DNA of 5,975 nt from Ignavibacteriaceae bacterium (GTDB taxonomy: Bacteria; Bacteroidota; Ignavibacteria; Ignavibacteriales; Ignavibacteriaceae): positions 1-5,975 of the forward strand of contig JALONF010000327.1 of the NCBI GenBank assembly GCA_025455085.1, read 5' to 3'. The position numbers and the translations under genes are program-made. The notes under the pieces are model-generated. The model made no database searches, was not told the origin of the DNA, and saw nothing but the letters and a program-made list of their open reading frames with translations. Shown here piece after piece: positions 5,974 to 5,975 of this stretch; within the stretch, counting starts at the first letter, position 1, and each line of letters starts with the position of its first letter.

Positions 5974-5975
5974 AC

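Noticed and set aside
1..5975. CRISPR array, insertion sequence, tRNA or a defence system
   Set aside because: No spaced direct repeats, transposase motifs, terminal inverted repeats or cloverleaf-like segments were seen; the content is T9SS-related genes and an SGNH hydrolase.

Overview
The window looks like AT-rich chromosomal DNA from the Ignavibacteria / Chlorobi / Bacteroidota side of the FCB group. The basis is a PorV/PorQ-family outer-membrane barrel flanked by two secreted proteins with C-terminal domains typical of type IX secretion (T9SS) cargo. One of these has the classic NFPNPFNP...KKMILLK sorting domain; the other has a divergent VPNPYVV...GKFALIK version. An SGNH-hydrolase/TPR protein on the opposite strand also fits this group. 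The assignment is by recognition only; no rRNA or marker gene is present.

Layout, left to right. (1) Positions 2-1718 (+): the 3' two-thirds or so of a large secreted T9SS cargo, entering from the left edge. It changes reading frame exactly at a (GATTC)4 pentanucleotide array at 728-747. (2) Positions 1733-2734 (+): a PorV/PorQ-like barrel directly behind gene 1, probably co-transcribed. (3) Positions 2830-3987 (+): a complete 385-residue secreted protein with two carbohydrate-binding-like beta-sandwich domains and a canonical sorting domain, which carries a perfect 30-bp in-frame tandem duplication. (4) Positions 3988-4110: a short convergent intergenic gap with a modest hairpin and an unexplained protein-like open frame. 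(5) Positions 4111-5936 (-): a membrane-anchored SGNH hydrolase with C-terminal TPR, split into an N-terminal anchor piece (5736-5936) and a catalytic/TPR piece (4111-5706). (6) At the right edge (-): the last 14 codons of another gene, overlapping the start of the SGNH gene.

Functionally, the plus-strand genes form a cargo / PorV / cargo group. The cargo proteins would cross the inner membrane by Sec, pass the outer membrane through the T9SS translocon, and be received by a PorV-like barrel that recognises their C-terminal domains. The SGNH gene probably belongs to a separate minus-strand unit and appears damaged.

I see no CRISPR array, insertion sequence, tRNA or rRNA. The most interesting signal is a possible slipped-strand switch in the first cargo gene: 5 or 2 repeat units would put it in frame, while the 4 units seen here put it out of frame. 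A sequencing or assembly error remains a real alternative.
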